Shown here piece after piece: positions 19,663-31,400 of a stretch of 64,000 nucleotides of DNA. Where the stretch lies: positions 2,356,001-2,420,000 of the forward strand of contig BCGN01000001.1 in assembly GCA_001599295.1 (NCBI GenBank). Direction: 5' to 3'. Each line of letters opens with the position of its first letter. Within the stretch, counting starts at the first letter, position 1. Below the pieces are notes generated by a model. It saw nothing but the letters and a program-made list of their open reading frames with translations, had not been told where the DNA came from and ran no database searches. A program made the translations under genes and the position numbers. The stretch is from Sporopachydermia quercuum (taxonomy: Eukaryota > Ascomycota > Sporopachydermiomycetes > Sporopachydermiales > Sporopachydermiaceae).

Positions 19663-21698
19663 TTTCAACAATTGATTAAAATGTAATGAATCCAATGATG
19701 TAACAATCAAATCATGAACTCATGTAACAAAATAGCATAACGAGAAATGGTGTGTGGTTCCCTAAAGCATAAACAAAGGGTGAATCAACATAAAAATAGT
19801 ATACTCTCTGATGGGTTAATTGTTGAAAGGGAATTACACTACAATTGAAAATGCAACAATTCTGAAACGTGACATAAACTATCATTGACTGTAGAAACAA
19901 AAAACTGTGCATAAATTGAATTGTCCTGTTTTCATGTTGAACGTGAGTAGAGTCAACAAGTGTTTTGATTACGAGATATGCACTAATTATGTACATAAGT
20001 AAAGCTTAACTCTATTTGAGAGTCAATTGCCATTGTAAAAGAAGACGGCTCATTAGTATTAGGCAGAGAAGAATTGATATATTTGATCAAGTATGCAGCT
20101 ACAGGTTAAGAGCTATTTCTAAATGTTTCTTTAGTGGTTTTCATCAATAAATAGCTAGTGATAAACTATAGTTTAGTATATTTAAAGCAAGGCGACAGTG
20201 ACGAATGTGGTATGAAGCATTGCTTTAGGGTGAATCGAGACTAAATTATTCTTCTTTATCTGAAAAAATAGCCAGGAGTGTGGACTAGAGAGCCCCTACC
20301 CCGCCCAATAAAATCTTCACCTGAGAAGTAGTATGCTAGAAGACCTCAAAAAAATAGACCATCAAAACAACAAAAGACAGCAATGTACTCTACTCAAGTT
20401 TCTTTCAACTGTAACCAATTTCATAATGAGAGGAATAAGCTTTTGAGTTTGACGTAGGGACTTATTCCTTTTACTGATCAATGAACCTAAAAATCGTGAT
20501 CCTCCGCGTAGATACATTGTAAGCTTCCAACAACAACTCTACTATTTTGCAAAATGACACATTTACAGCTCCATTTATCATTACATAATAATACAAAACT
20601 ACCCACACACAATTAAATTATTTGTCCGTATGTAACAGTAATCCGGTGTCAACTATTGCTGAAATCCTGCAATGAACTTGATGTGGTGAGTTTAATATTT
20701 AGTTCACGTTTGGACTATAGTCAATTTCACCACGATATTTAATTTCAGTTCGGGTTCTTTTAATTGATTTATGTCGTTCAAATTTCATTTGAATCACATC
20801 AAAATCAGCCACATCAACTATCTAACAAGTACTCCTTCTGCTGACCTACATCTTAGCTGTTTTTTGCAGGAAGTTTGAATAGCCAGCTGGTCATGTTCGC
20901 TCTGGATAGGGTTTAATACTGTAATTTATTACACTATCAGTATATTAGCATCAAAATGTCACGCTAAAGAGACAAATGATCAAAATGCATCTCTCTCAGT
21001 GCTCGAGATATTCTATTTCAATAAGATTCATTTTCATATGGTTTTCAGTAGTAATATCTACCAGCCAGGTTTCTGATTTGATCTGATGGGAAAGTTAACT
21101 CAAATAAAGTTCAAGATTCATGATTTGATTCTTCCTTTGCTGGATTTGCTATTCCAGTAACATTGTTTGATTTGTGGTTATTACTTGAACAAATACTCCT
21201 CATCGCTTTTTTTTGCTTTTGCGAATGAATATTTAAATCAGCAAGATCACCCACTTTTATTGTACTCTTTTTTCTTCTTCTTATTACTGTGGCTTGCCAA
21301 TTAGTAACCTCAGGTAACTAACTTCCTTGTGCTATTACTTTAACTGATCTTCGTTTGGCTAATCTCTGGTTGATTGCTTTGCTTATTTACATTGCTTAGA
21401 ATCTCTCATATCGTCCGATTGCATTGTGTCTTCTCAGTTGCAATAATACTTTCATTAGCTTGCCATCTACTGTTTCAATTGAGTCTACTAAAGTGCAAAG
21501 AAGTGACTAGAGTTTAGTCGAAGACAAAATCGAAATCAAAGCAAACAATTGAAAGAGAAACAAACACATTTCGCTGGTGATAATTATTGGTCAACTTAAG
21601 TTGGATTAGCTTTCTAAATCATAACTACTTTGAAATAGCAGCCAGAATTCTCAAACATAAACACCTTCTAGATCTGTCTAATCTTCTTAACTCTTACA
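19663..21698. other. Spacer between hAT transposase and ACF2
   Basis: About 2 kb with no credible gene. It holds CCCTAAAGCA at 19760-19769 and its reverse complement at 20221-20230, and the direct 10-mer AGGGTGAATC at 19777-19786 and 20227-20236. These could be the remnant of a hAT end or a small non-autonomous element. A C-rich patch lies near 20296-20310, in a mostly AT-rich stretch. The last several hundred bases should be the ACF2 promoter; one CTCGAG lies at 21002-21007. Confidence 0.4.
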
Positions 21699-23951
21699 AT
21701 GACGGAACAATTTGTTTTCAAGAAGGGTCTCGTCCCCGAATATGAAGCGAAAGTGCAAGGAAATGAAAAGCTACCACCACCAGTAGAAGCAAAAAATTAT
21801 CAAGGAAATCCTTTTGCAATTCCTATTTCCTATGTGGCTCCATTCCTATCAAACATTGGAACAGTTGCACATCCCCAGCGAATTCCGGATGGGACGACGG
21901 GTTTCTACCAAGGTCCTTTGAACCCTGTAGAAACCAACAAATTCTACACTAATATACTCTTAGGTGATCGTACACTACCTGTTTTCCCCACTCCTTATGT
22001 GATGTGGTGGTCTAAGGAGACTGGGTCTAAAGGTATGGCTGTATCGTATATAAGGCCAGAGCAAAGGGTTTTCGGTCCAAATCCAAACGCAAACCCTGTT
22101 CAATACTACTTTAACCCTGCTGGAATCAAATCAATTGTATACTCATCTCCTGCTTTCGATTCTTCTATGTGGATTACCATAGATTCAATGGACCAATTTA
22201 CAGCCCAACCTAATTTGAGATCAAATTCTGGAGGTTGGTTGTGGACACCATTGGCTCAAGGCATGGGTTTTACAACAGGAGTCTATTTCAATCTAGTTCC
22301 TCGCATAAACTCTGCCGTTGGATTTCGCTCATTTCAGCAGGTTAACTCTCCACGTTCTGGAGTTCAAAAGTATATAATTTATTTACATGATGGTGTCAAA
22401 TGGCTTATGTATGTTACTGTGCCCGAAGGTACAAATATCCAATTCAGACAAGAAAACAATAACAGTATTATTGGAAGTGCGTCACTTTACAGTTTGGTTG
22501 TTCAGATAGCCGTTGATCCAAGTAACGGAGAGTCTGATTATGATAGAACAAGTGGCATGTTTATTAGTGGAGCTTCGTTATATAGCAATTTCAATGGTGC
22601 TGACGCTGATTATCAAATTAACTACGCTACTCAAGGGGCAAATAATGCTGGTCAACCTCTGATTTTTGCCTTACCTCATCATATTCAGTCATTGCACGAT
22701 TCAATGAGATCAAAACAAACAAAAATAAATCTTAATACAACTGTCAGAGGTACAGCAGTTGGGTTTATTTCCAATTCTCTTGTGCTGAAAGAGCGTCTAC
22801 CCTTAGATATTATGTATGAGCCTTGGTCGTCTATTCCTGGTTGGCGACCTACTTTCACAGATCGTGCTAAGGCTAAAATTGTATCCGCTGCCAGGGTTGA
22901 AGTGGAAGAAGATGTTGAGAATCTCACCAATCTTGATTCTATGTACTTTGCAGGTAAAAAATTAGACAAGTATGCTTACATATTATGGGTCACAATGTAT
23001 GTTGTGAAGGACAATAATCTTGCTCGAAAACTTCGCGATAAACTAGTAAGAGCGTTTGATAGATTTATCAATAACAAACAAATATATCCGTTGAGATACG
23101 ATGGCACATGGAAAGGTATTATTTCGAGTGCCGGACTTGGAAAAGATCCAAATCTAGATTTCGGTAACACATTCTATAATGATCATCATTTCCATTATGG
23201 TTATCATATACATGCCGCAGCCCTACTTGGAAAAGTCGATAAAGACTTGGGTGGAAACTGGCTTAATGCTACTAGAAGAAATTGGGTAGACAATCTCGTA
23301 AGAGATGTTGCTAATCCTTCTTGGAATGATCCTTTCTTCCCTGTCAATCGTTCATTCGATTGGTACGTTGGACATAGTTGGGCTAAAGGGATATATGTAA
23401 GTGGCGATGGCAAAGATGAGGAATCATCCTCTGAGGACTATCATTCTGCATATGGATTAAAGCTTTGGGGTAATGTTACAGGAAACTCGTCACTTGAAGC
23501 TAGATCAAACTTGATGTTAGCTGTATTGAAACGATCTTTGAACAATTACATGTTAATGAGTAACGATAACAAAATTCACCCACCTCAGTTCATCAAGAAT
23601 AAAGTCACTGGAATTCTATTTGAAAACAAAGCAGATTATGCAACATATTTTGGATTGAATCCTGAATTTATTCATGGGATACATATGATCCCTATCACTC
23701 CTGTATCTTCATTGATTAGAGGTCCAAAATTTGTGAGAGAAGAATGGGACGAAAGAATTAGCAGGCTTGTAGGATCTGTTGACAGTGGTTGGAGAGGCAT
23801 TCTAATGTCAAACTTAGCACTGATTGATCCGGTTGGCTCATGGAACTTTTTTGCATCCGATGGATTCCAAAATAAGTGGCTGGATGATGGTGCTAGTAAA
23901 ACATGGTACTTAGCATACTCTGCTGGTGTTGGGGGTGCTGCTAATTACTAA
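21699..23951 (+). CDS. ACF2: Endo-1,3-beta-glucanase, GH81 family (ACF2/ENG2-like)
   Basis: Cleaves internal beta-1,3-glucan bonds. The 750-residue product spans a full GH81 domain: GFYQGPLNPVETNKFYTN at the start, FNDHHFHY-type motif as YNDHHFHYGYH near residue 493, GHSWAKGIYVSGDGKDEESS near 560-575 with the conserved acidic residues, GILFENKADYATYFG, and a C-terminal LDDGASKTWYLAYS. There is no signal peptide, so the intracellular ACF2/ENG2 type (used in spore release and linked to actin assembly in S. cerevisiae) fits better than secreted ENG1. The length is close to yeast Acf2 (779), lacking its proline-rich start. Synteny with RMP1 and SPE4 supports ACF2 (YLR144C). Confidence 0.95.
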   Translation: MTEQFVFKKGLVPEYEAKVQGNEKLPPPVEAKNYQGNPFAIPISYVAPFLSNIGTVAHPQRIPDGTTGFYQGPLNPVETNKFYTNILLGDRTLPVFPTPYVMWWSKETGSKGMAVSYIRPEQRVFGPNPNANPVQYYFNPAGIKSIVYSSPAFDSSMWITIDSMDQFTAQPNLRSNSGGWLWTPLAQGMGFTTGVYFNLVPRINSAVGFRSFQQVNSPRSGVQKYIIYLHDGVKWLMYVTVPEGTNIQFRQENNNSIIGSASLYSLVVQIAVDPSNGESDYDRTSGMFISGASLYSNFNGADADYQINYATQGANNAGQPLIFALPHHIQSLHDSMRSKQTKINLNTTVRGTAVGFISNSLVLKERLPLDIMYEPWSSIPGWRPTFTDRAKAKIVSAARVEVEEDVENLTNLDSMYFAGKKLDKYAYILWVTMYVVKDNNLARKLRDKLVRAFDRFINNKQIYPLRYDGTWKGIISSAGLGKDPNLDFGNTFYNDHHFHYGYHIHAAALLGKVDKDLGGNWLNATRRNWVDNLVRDVANPSWNDPFFPVNRSFDWYVGHSWAKGIYVSGDGKDEESSSEDYHSAYGLKLWGNVTGNSSLEARSNLMLAVLKRSLNNYMLMSNDNKIHPPQFIKNKVTGILFENKADYATYFGLNPEFIHGIHMIPITPVSSLIRGPKFVREEWDERISRLVGSVDSGWRGILMSNLALIDPVGSWNFFASDGFQNKWLDDGASKTWYLAYSAGVGGAANY

Positions 23952-24257
23952 AGAAGGAAGGAAGAGAAAAGAAAAGATAAAGCTGTTTATGAGAGAAAAG
24001 ACGAGACGCTCTAAAACAGCTATTTTGTTTGATTTACTCGAGATGCGGGTTTTCCTGAGATTGATTTGTTTATTGTAATCTTTCACTTTGCATGAGTTTT
24101 CTTTACCTATAGGCCAGTTACTATATTAGTTGCAGACATGGCTTTTCTTAAAAAAAAAGATATAAAAAAAAAAAGAAGGAAAAAAAAAATTGTTTTCAAT
24201 TTTAGTAAATAAGAACATGATTTTGGGTCTTCAAACATCTTTTTGATACAACATGTA
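23952..24257. other. Convergent 3' spacer with A-rich tract
   Basis: Region between the stops of ACF2 and the factor-like gene. A-rich runs at about 24150-24190 are probably part of the ACF2 3' end signals. A CTCGAG is at 24037-24042. No gene. Confidence 0.5.
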
Positions 24258-26114
24258 TCAGTTGTAGATCCATTGTGAATAAATGTTTGCTAATTCAATG
24301 ATCAACTTCTTCAGCTTCTCGCCAATCGACCAAAAGCTTTGACCCAGTATTTCTGACCACTTTTCAAGAATACTGAAAATACACTTTACAATATCTTGAG
24401 AGCTTATATTATACGTTGCCGAACTTTCGTTACTGATCAATTTTTGGAATTCAGCTTTGTTGATTTCATTGGATTCTAATACGTTGCTTCCAACATGAAG
24501 TAACCATTTGGTGACCAATATTACTCTATGAAATGTTGCCACAGATGCTTCTAAACTGGTAACATGAATATCATAATATTGTTGTGAACCATTCACCAAT
24601 AAGTCACACATTGCTATCATATAATCGTGATCAAATTGTTGTTCTTGTCTGATATAATCCTTGAAAACCTCTAAATCTTGGGCTGTTATCTCAGTAAAGG
24701 GATCCAGTGGTACCATATTGTAAGGAACTTCGATTCCCGTTAGATGATTGATTGCCGAGATCAGTAAAGAAGAGGATTTGTCCAGGACATTCTGAAAGCT
24801 ATGGTTTTCAGTTCTATCTCTACTGAAAAAGCAGAGCCCTGGAAAAATTGACTCTAGTATACTTGTTGTTAGATCATTGGGTTTATTATATATTGTGCAT
24901 TCAGTGTAATTCTGTTGAACTACCAAGAGGTATGAAATAAACCCATGCGTTAATACATGAGAAGCAAAGGATGAGTCTTTCTCAATAGATCTAATCTCAG
25001 ATAAAGGTTTTTGAGAACTAAACAAAATCTCGTTCATTACTGAGTCATAACACACAAGATTGGGAGATTGAAATTTTATAGTTCTCAGCCATTCCTTCTC
25101 AGTTTCTGCATTCCAAATTTCGTCTTTGTCAGGCAACGAAAAATGGAAGTTGCCTGTGAAACCCATGTATGACTCTCCCGACACTATAGAACGTCTTCTC
25201 TCTAATAGCATATAGCTCCAAAATAATCGTCTATATGACTCTTCTATCAACCAAATGTCCCAGGATGCATTTCTAGTAGGTTCGGCGTACAATTTCCTGA
25301 CTTTTCTTTCAATCATCATTGCATCAAAATTATCATAATTTCTACCTTCTTTACCAAAAATATTAGTCCATTTCAACGTTTGATAAAGAAACTTAGCCTG
25401 ATGAAAAGGGAGTTCTGCTGCATCAAAAGTGTTGTTTTTCTTTTCTTTATTGTTATGCACATAGATACTGAACATGTTGGCTAATTCAGTTAATTTTGTT
25501 ATAATTTGTTGCTCTTTAAACTCCATTGAACTAATAAGACTAAGTACTATGAGAAGAAAGGCAATATTCACATCTCTGGCATTTACTATACAGGAATCCT
25601 CGGATAGAAGATCGCTGCAATTTTTTTTTATTGACAAAGGATGTATAAGCGGAAAATAATCGTTGAAACTGGACTTTGGTGACAAGCTGAAATAGAATTC
25701 AATATAGTAAGAAAAATCTATTTCTTCCAAGTTCCAAGAGAAGTTTATATTGTCGACACAACTGATTTGTAAATACCTAATTATGTGAAGGAGCCTGCTT
25801 TGATGGTTTGGCGTAAAACCAATCTGATGGCTGGAAATGCTATACTGGTGACTTGTATTGAATTCTGGATCATTGTTTATCTGATTTTGACTATGAGTGA
25901 AAGAAGTTGAGCCTGGGGATAAACTAAAAGCGAAGACTGGATATTTAATTGGATCTACAGAAAGTAGCATATTTCTATAATCCTTACCATTTGAACAATG
26001 AAAAATATCTTCTCCACATTTTGACGAGAATGGATCATTTGAAGAAACCAAGTCTCTTTCTATCCTTGATTTCTTTCTGTTGATAGAAATTGGTGTTAAA
26101 GGTCGTTTCATCAT
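24258..26114 (-). CDS. Fungal transcription-factor-like protein (middle homology region), no DNA-binding domain seen
   Basis: The 618-residue product resembles the fungal-specific transcription factor domain found after Zn2Cys6 or C2H2 fingers. The best stretch is about residues 255-340: WDIWLIEESYRRLFWSYMLL followed by ERRRSIVSGESY, typical of the region in Adr1/Rsf2-like factors. The N-terminus has only a short basic patch (NRKKSRIERD) and a few scattered Cys, with no Zn2Cys6 or C2H2 pattern. I looked for an upstream exon in the 688 bases before the divergent gene and found none with a finger. It may be a DNA-binding-less regulator, bind through a partner, or have lost its finger. Start: first of two ATG codons; 12 open codons upstream have no ATG. 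Specific function unknown. Confidence 0.6.
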   Translation of the reverse strand: MMKRPLTPISINRKKSRIERDLVSSNDPFSSKCGEDIFHCSNGKDYRNMLLSVDPIKYPVFAFSLSPGSTSFTHSQNQINNDPEFNTSHQYSISSHQIGFTPNHQSRLLHIIRYLQISCVDNINFSWNLEEIDFSYYIEFYFSLSPKSSFNDYFPLIHPLSIKKNCSDLLSEDSCIVNARDVNIAFLLIVLSLISSMEFKEQQIITKLTELANMFSIYVHNNKEKKNNTFDAAELPFHQAKFLYQTLKWTNIFGKEGRNYDNFDAMMIERKVRKLYAEPTRNASWDIWLIEESYRRLFWSYMLLERRRSIVSGESYMGFTGNFHFSLPDKDEIWNAETEKEWLRTIKFQSPNLVCYDSVMNEILFSSQKPLSEIRSIEKDSSFASHVLTHGFISYLLVVQQNYTECTIYNKPNDLTTSILESIFPGLCFFSRDRTENHSFQNVLDKSSSLLISAINHLTGIEVPYNMVPLDPFTEITAQDLEVFKDYIRQEQQFDHDYMIAMCDLLVNGSQQYYDIHVTSLEASVATFHRVILVTKWLLHVGSNVLESNEINKAEFQKLISNESSATYNISSQDIVKCIFSILEKWSEILGQSFWSIGEKLKKLIIELANIYSQWIYN

Positions 26115-26802
26115 TGTCGCCAGTCCAGTGGATTCCTCTAACAGGTTCACAGATACAGAGTTGTAGTCTAATATCTTTTATCCCATGATTGTGGTTGCTC
26201 AATGATAACTTACTGGTTTGGAAAGGATAGAATGTAAACTATCACCCAATCAAGAACCAGTTGTTCTTGCTTTCATATATTCTCATATTTCCTTGTTTCT
26301 TGACTTAACAAAGGCCAAGAACAGAAAGCTAAATACAGATAAAGATACACAATCTATTTGTTAATAGTAGTTCTATGTTATAAATGCAAAGAATACACTG
26401 AACGAAGCCTGAGCCATTAAGCTACTAGGGTTCATCATTTAAAGTTAATGTTCCATCACTTTTTTTGTAAACCTTATGTTATTTTTATACTAAATCCCCG
26501 CAAACACTATCCTTCCACCTCCTTTTAGCTTTGAGAGAACTCGCTTATTGTAACTTAATATAGCGGACATTATCTCACCTTTATCGTTTCCGGATCTCTT
26601 CTATACCGGAATCTACCACAATCCTTCTCTTGCAAGCAACTCCTTCTCTATTATCCTTTTCACGTAAATCAAAAACAGACGGTTATGACAGGATCATACA
26701 CTATAAGAACTCTTAAGAAGAATATATTGGCACCAGATATACTATGAAATAACATATGTTATAATTGTAACGCCTTTCTCAATGATATGATGTGTCCTCA
26801 TT
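26115..26802. other. Divergent intergenic region
   Basis: Shared upstream region of the factor-like gene and the spliced unknown gene. C/T-rich around 26500-26650. No gene or RNA recognised. Confidence 0.5.
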
Positions 26803-28400
26803 ATGGAAAACAATGATAAGCCTTGCTCAGTGAAACTATGGACAGTACGTGTATCTTTCTCCTTTTAACCTTTAAATGATCAATATAACACCTCGTTGGG
26901 CGTGCTGATCATTAACAATATGCCAAGAATCTCCAATTCCTTTTAACTAACATGATCTGGCAGTTATTTAGTGAGTTTGAACAATCTGCTGTCGATGGAC
27001 CTTCTCTCTCCTGTCATTCAAACTCATTGTCATCTTCTAGTAGTAGATTCACTCAGTTGATAGCTGATACTACCAACAAACCCAATCGTGATAAATATCT
27101 ACTGAACGAAATCCTTTTGTTCATTGTTCCCGTAATAAAATCTCAAATATGTTCATCTGATAAAACTCTTGATGACTCTACTTCAATATATCAATTATCA
27201 GTTGATTTCCTTCAATGCTCATTATGTATGATCTATGATTGTGACTTCTCATGGGGTTTACGGGATGTATGGGAATACACGTCATATGCGGATTTTATTT
27301 CTTATAAAACATTGGGAAGAAAAGAAGTTTTGTCTTTGTATTATCAATTGATACTAAAGCTGATTGATAGGCTGAAACTAGCTATAAAACAAACTATTGT
27401 TGATGCATCAAATGGTGCAATTGATAATACCGTTCTTATCGTAGTCGAACAGCAACCAGAGACAAAAGAGCAAGAAACCAATGATCAGATAAAACTGAAC
27501 GCATCAGAGAACGAACTTCTCATTTCAGAAAGTTTACTATGGGATTTAACACAATGTTGTATGAGTTATATTGTAGTNCTTTCTCTTTCACCTCCTGTAC
27601 AGCAACATGAAATAGCCAATTCACCATCCGTGGACTATTTATCAAGTTGGAGAACATTCTCCAATGTAAACAGCTTAAAGAAACTTATAGACAACACAGG
27701 TAACAACATCATCAAATACTCCTCATATATGCTAGCAAAAGAACTAAAGGACCATCATAAATGCTTCTTTTATCTACAAGAAACCGATAGATCATTAATA
27801 CCTATGACGAAAGTAAAACAGCGTACTGCTGCTGGAAGTTTGCTTTCATCTTCTACAACCAATAACAACCAATTAATGCTAGAAACGATATACGAACCGA
27901 AATATAAAACTTTTAAGGAGATTGATATCAACAGTGCTATTATTATTAACCATCATTCATTACGTGCAGCTAAGCTCTCTGCTGTGGTACTGCACAATCT
28001 ATCTACTCTGTATTATGAAGCAAGAGAGAACTCCATTTGTAGTGAATCATTTGCAAGCTTGGCAACAAGTTTAAAGTACCTGGAGATGAATTTTGGTTGT
28101 GAAAAATTACTATTTACAACCTGGGATATTCAATTTGATAGATTTCTGGCAAATGATAGAATTTATAATAGTAAATATGATGGTAATAATAGAGAGCAAC
28201 ACTTGAATAGTTCAGCTAGTGGTGGTAGTTGTGGTGGTTCTGTTATTTCGCTATACTCGCATTTCCCTCAAAGATGGAATCATTTGATTGATACGTTCTA
28301 TCTATTTCTTTCTACTGGAGAACATAAAGGATATAGTAGAAATAAGTATACCACTTACACTGTTGTTACAAGACAATGGCAAGAACATGAATTAGAATGA
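26803..28400 (+). CDS. Unrecognised protein, one intron
   Basis: Exons 26803-26844 and 26964-28400 give 492 residues beginning MENNDKPCSVKLWT; I do not recognise the family. The spliced model is preferred because it supplies an ATG and a good branch site; starting instead at the ATG at 26952, inside the intron, would change only the first few residues. The predicted structure looks alpha-helical with leucine-rich stretches (for example LLNEILLFIVPVI and LSLYYQLILKL), loosely recalling HEAT or karyopherin-type repeats, though this is a weak impression. Low-complexity spacers (Ser-rich near residue 40, Asn/Glu-rich near 190, Gly/Ser-rich near 440) separate the helical parts. A single N at 27578 makes one codon uncertain. 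It faces SIP3 tail to tail with only 95 bases between stops. Confidence 0.65.
26845..26963 (+). other. Predicted intron in the unrecognised gene
   Basis: 119 bases, donor GTACGT, branch-like TAACTAAC near 26944-26951, acceptor CTGGCAG, phase 0. The in-frame joining of a 14-codon first exon is plausible, but no family alignment confirms it. Confidence 0.6.
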
Positions 28401-28495
28401 TAATCACTATAAGGTAACAGTAATAGTATATTTTGTATCTACTTCATTCCTATTTCCCTTCTTTGAAATAGTCTTTCATAAAATCGTAGTGTTCC

Positions 28496-31400
28496 TTATA
28501 GTAAACTTCTCATGAATCCGTCATATTCATTATCACAAGTTCTGCAGTATTTAAACAGATTTTCACTGCCAGGATACAATTCATCTATTTTACCAATAAA
28601 GCCATCAACGGTTAAGGTGCTCGAATTTAGCTGTTTGCCTTCGCTATCCGATAATCCAGCTAAAAGCTCTGATCTAACAAAATTACACCGGTGAACTTCC
28701 GCTAAGAGCCAATTTTTCCATTCTCCGTACACTAACTCTTCTTCAAGTTTGTTGAGCACGGCCAGCTCGGTTAGTAGTCTGTTTCTGGATATTCCAAGCT
28801 CGTGATACATGAGGCGGAGTTGCTGCGCCACTGCTCTTGCTGCTGGGTCGTCGGCAAAGCCACTCCAAGAATCTGATGTCAGTGATCCATCGGAATAGTC
28901 TACAACACTAACAAATGACTCCTCCCGGTATTTCGCGTAACATAAAGAATCCTCGGGGCTTTCCGAAGTAGGTAGATAGCTTTCCCAAGATTTATTCCGA
29001 ACCGATGTTAAGTAGTCATTAGCATCGGCTATATGAACAGCACGTGACATTGTTCCTGGTTCAAGTTTACCAAATTGACTTGCAGCTTTGACCAAATTCC
29101 GACCTCGGAGTTGCTGCGACACCATTTGGCCTCCCAAATAGGCATTCATTATCACCGAGACCGCCAAAAGTACTATTAGTACAACATTAGCACTAACGGA
29201 CTGCCAAATCGCCGAAGCAGCTTTTCCACCTAGAATTAGAATTCCCGAGACTAGACTTAAAATCCAACTGTATGCAATCTCAAAGATTATTCTTAAAGCG
29301 CAACGCTGTGTAATTACAAATGCTTGGAACGGAATAACAATTGGGGCCGAGGATGTCCCGATATCGGACTTACCGATATGTCCAAAATACCGGATCGCTC
29401 TTAAGGTTCGACCGTGGAGCCCTAATCGGGTAGAGAATCTTCCTACTACGGAAGTTAACTTTTTGGCATCCTTTTCTAATAGTTTCAGTAAAACCTTATG
29501 AATGATCCCGTTAACCAAAGAGGAAGAGTTTGCGCCCCAATAGATTTGATGCCAGATTTGAAATCGGCAGCTTAATTTACCGATTGCGGTGATAACGTAT
29601 CGGGTAGTTGTTTCCGACGTATCACCTACCGGAAGTTGCCATGGTACTTGCCGATCTTTCACTATGTACACGTAATTTTCTCGTATGATTTCCACGGTTT
29701 GCGTATTCCGACTGTCACCGATTTTAACCGAGGTTCCCTCTTTAGGCTGTGAAACTAGTTCATATGCTAAGACCCGTTCTAATTGACCGGCTTTATTTGG
29801 TTGCCATGGTGTTTGCTCATACTTAACATCGGAATTGGCAGCTAAAACCGATTGGAACACAGGTGATTTATCTCCGAACAATAAATGGAATAACGCTTTA
29901 GCTGGAATGTCATATAATTGTGAATATGACAACTGATCCATTGTTTTAGTGAAATCGGTTGAGATTTTATCCTGGTTTTCTTCTGCATTCGCCGAATTAG
30001 GGTTAGATTTTTCGCCATTTCCTGTTTGAGAACTACCGGACCGATTTACTACAGCAGCTTCCTGATTAGGACCGCCCGATTCTGTTTTCACATCAAAGTA
30101 TTTGGGATGCCATCTTCCGCTGTCGGGCAACACTTCTCCTTTAACTGAACCTTCCAAAATAGAAATCATCTCGGCAACACCCTTCCGAGGCTGAGCCACT
30201 GAATTAGCCACTAGAAGACTCAGTTTTCTTTGAATCTCTTCTCCGGAATCCAAAAACGTCCGACATCTCAAAACTACCCCTCTTATATCGTAAATTTTCA
30301 GTACATCATAATTATCTTCCGCATATCCCTCAATACTAACTACATCTGATAATGACTTTTTAAGCAATGACACAAAGCCACAGGTGTTCATGTAAATATA
30401 CAAATTAGTGACTGTGGCAAAGCACAACGATGCCAATTCCTGTTTAGGATTGGGGGCCCAAAGTCCCCGGAAGGCAAATATTGTGTATTCATCGTCACTT
30501 TCGTCAACCAAATTTTCAAACAATGCCTTCATTTGGATGTCTAATGGCCAAAGGTAGCTTGGGTAATATTCGGGAAAATAGGAACCGTACATTTTGTCTA
30601 GAGCGGAAGATTTTCCACTTGAGGTTATTGTGACCAACTCGCGGATCGGTTCACGGAACTGGGGAACTGGGGTTCGGAAGTCTTCTTCCCCAGGATCAAA
30701 TCTTTTATAGTGCGAAACACCTTCGGTATCCGTTTGAGCCCCTGTGAGAGCATACAAAAGCCCCCAATTAACGGAACCCCAGATATTAGCGGTCAGGGCG
30801 TTCGGAATAGATCCCGGGGAGGAGAAAAGGTGGGCAATAATTGCTGATTGACTCATTGCCGTTCTTAAAGGCGTAGAGAGCGCCACTGCTCGGATGGTTG
30901 TTTCTATACCCGGAGTTGAGCTAATTGCTGCATTTGGCACTGTGGCTCCTGACAAAGAGTCTGTTGAGAAACGTGGAGTTGCTATTGAGTCAAACTGTGA
31001 ATTGTTGCCAGATGGATCGGGTGCCATGTCCGCATTAGCGCCTCCGAAAGTGCCGCTGAGACCGGTAAGGGAGGCGTCAATTCTACCCGAAAACATAGGT
31101 TCCAAAGTCGAATGAACTGCGGTAACCGCTGTGGAATTCATGATGGTTGCCAACGGAGACGTCGTCGTTGCAGAAGAGTTCGGAACAACCGAACTAATCC
31201 ATTTGTTCTGCCGAGCAATCGTCGTTTTAACATCCGTTAACTCCGTATCTGAAGTAGAGTTAACTGAATCAGCAAAATCCTGTAGTAACGGTGGGTGACG
31301 GCTGAATCCGTGGGCGGTTACGGCATCCCCATCAGCAACAACCCTTTTCTTCTCCTCAGCAAAACATCGGAGCCAGCTAGCTACACCTCTAGGGGATTCT

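Noticed and set aside
19712-19996. 94-codon minus-strand frame next to the hAT
   Set aside because: Hydrophobic and aromatic composition typical of translated AT-rich spacer; not part of the transposase.
16626-20300. Terminal inverted repeats and 8-base target duplication for the hAT
   Set aside because: Searched by eye on both flanks; only short, unpaired resemblances were found, so no ends are given.
26115-26300. Upstream exon with a zinc finger for the factor-like gene (GTAAGT near 26213 on the minus strand)
   Set aside because: All three frames before the donor stop quickly and none carries a Cys-rich motif.
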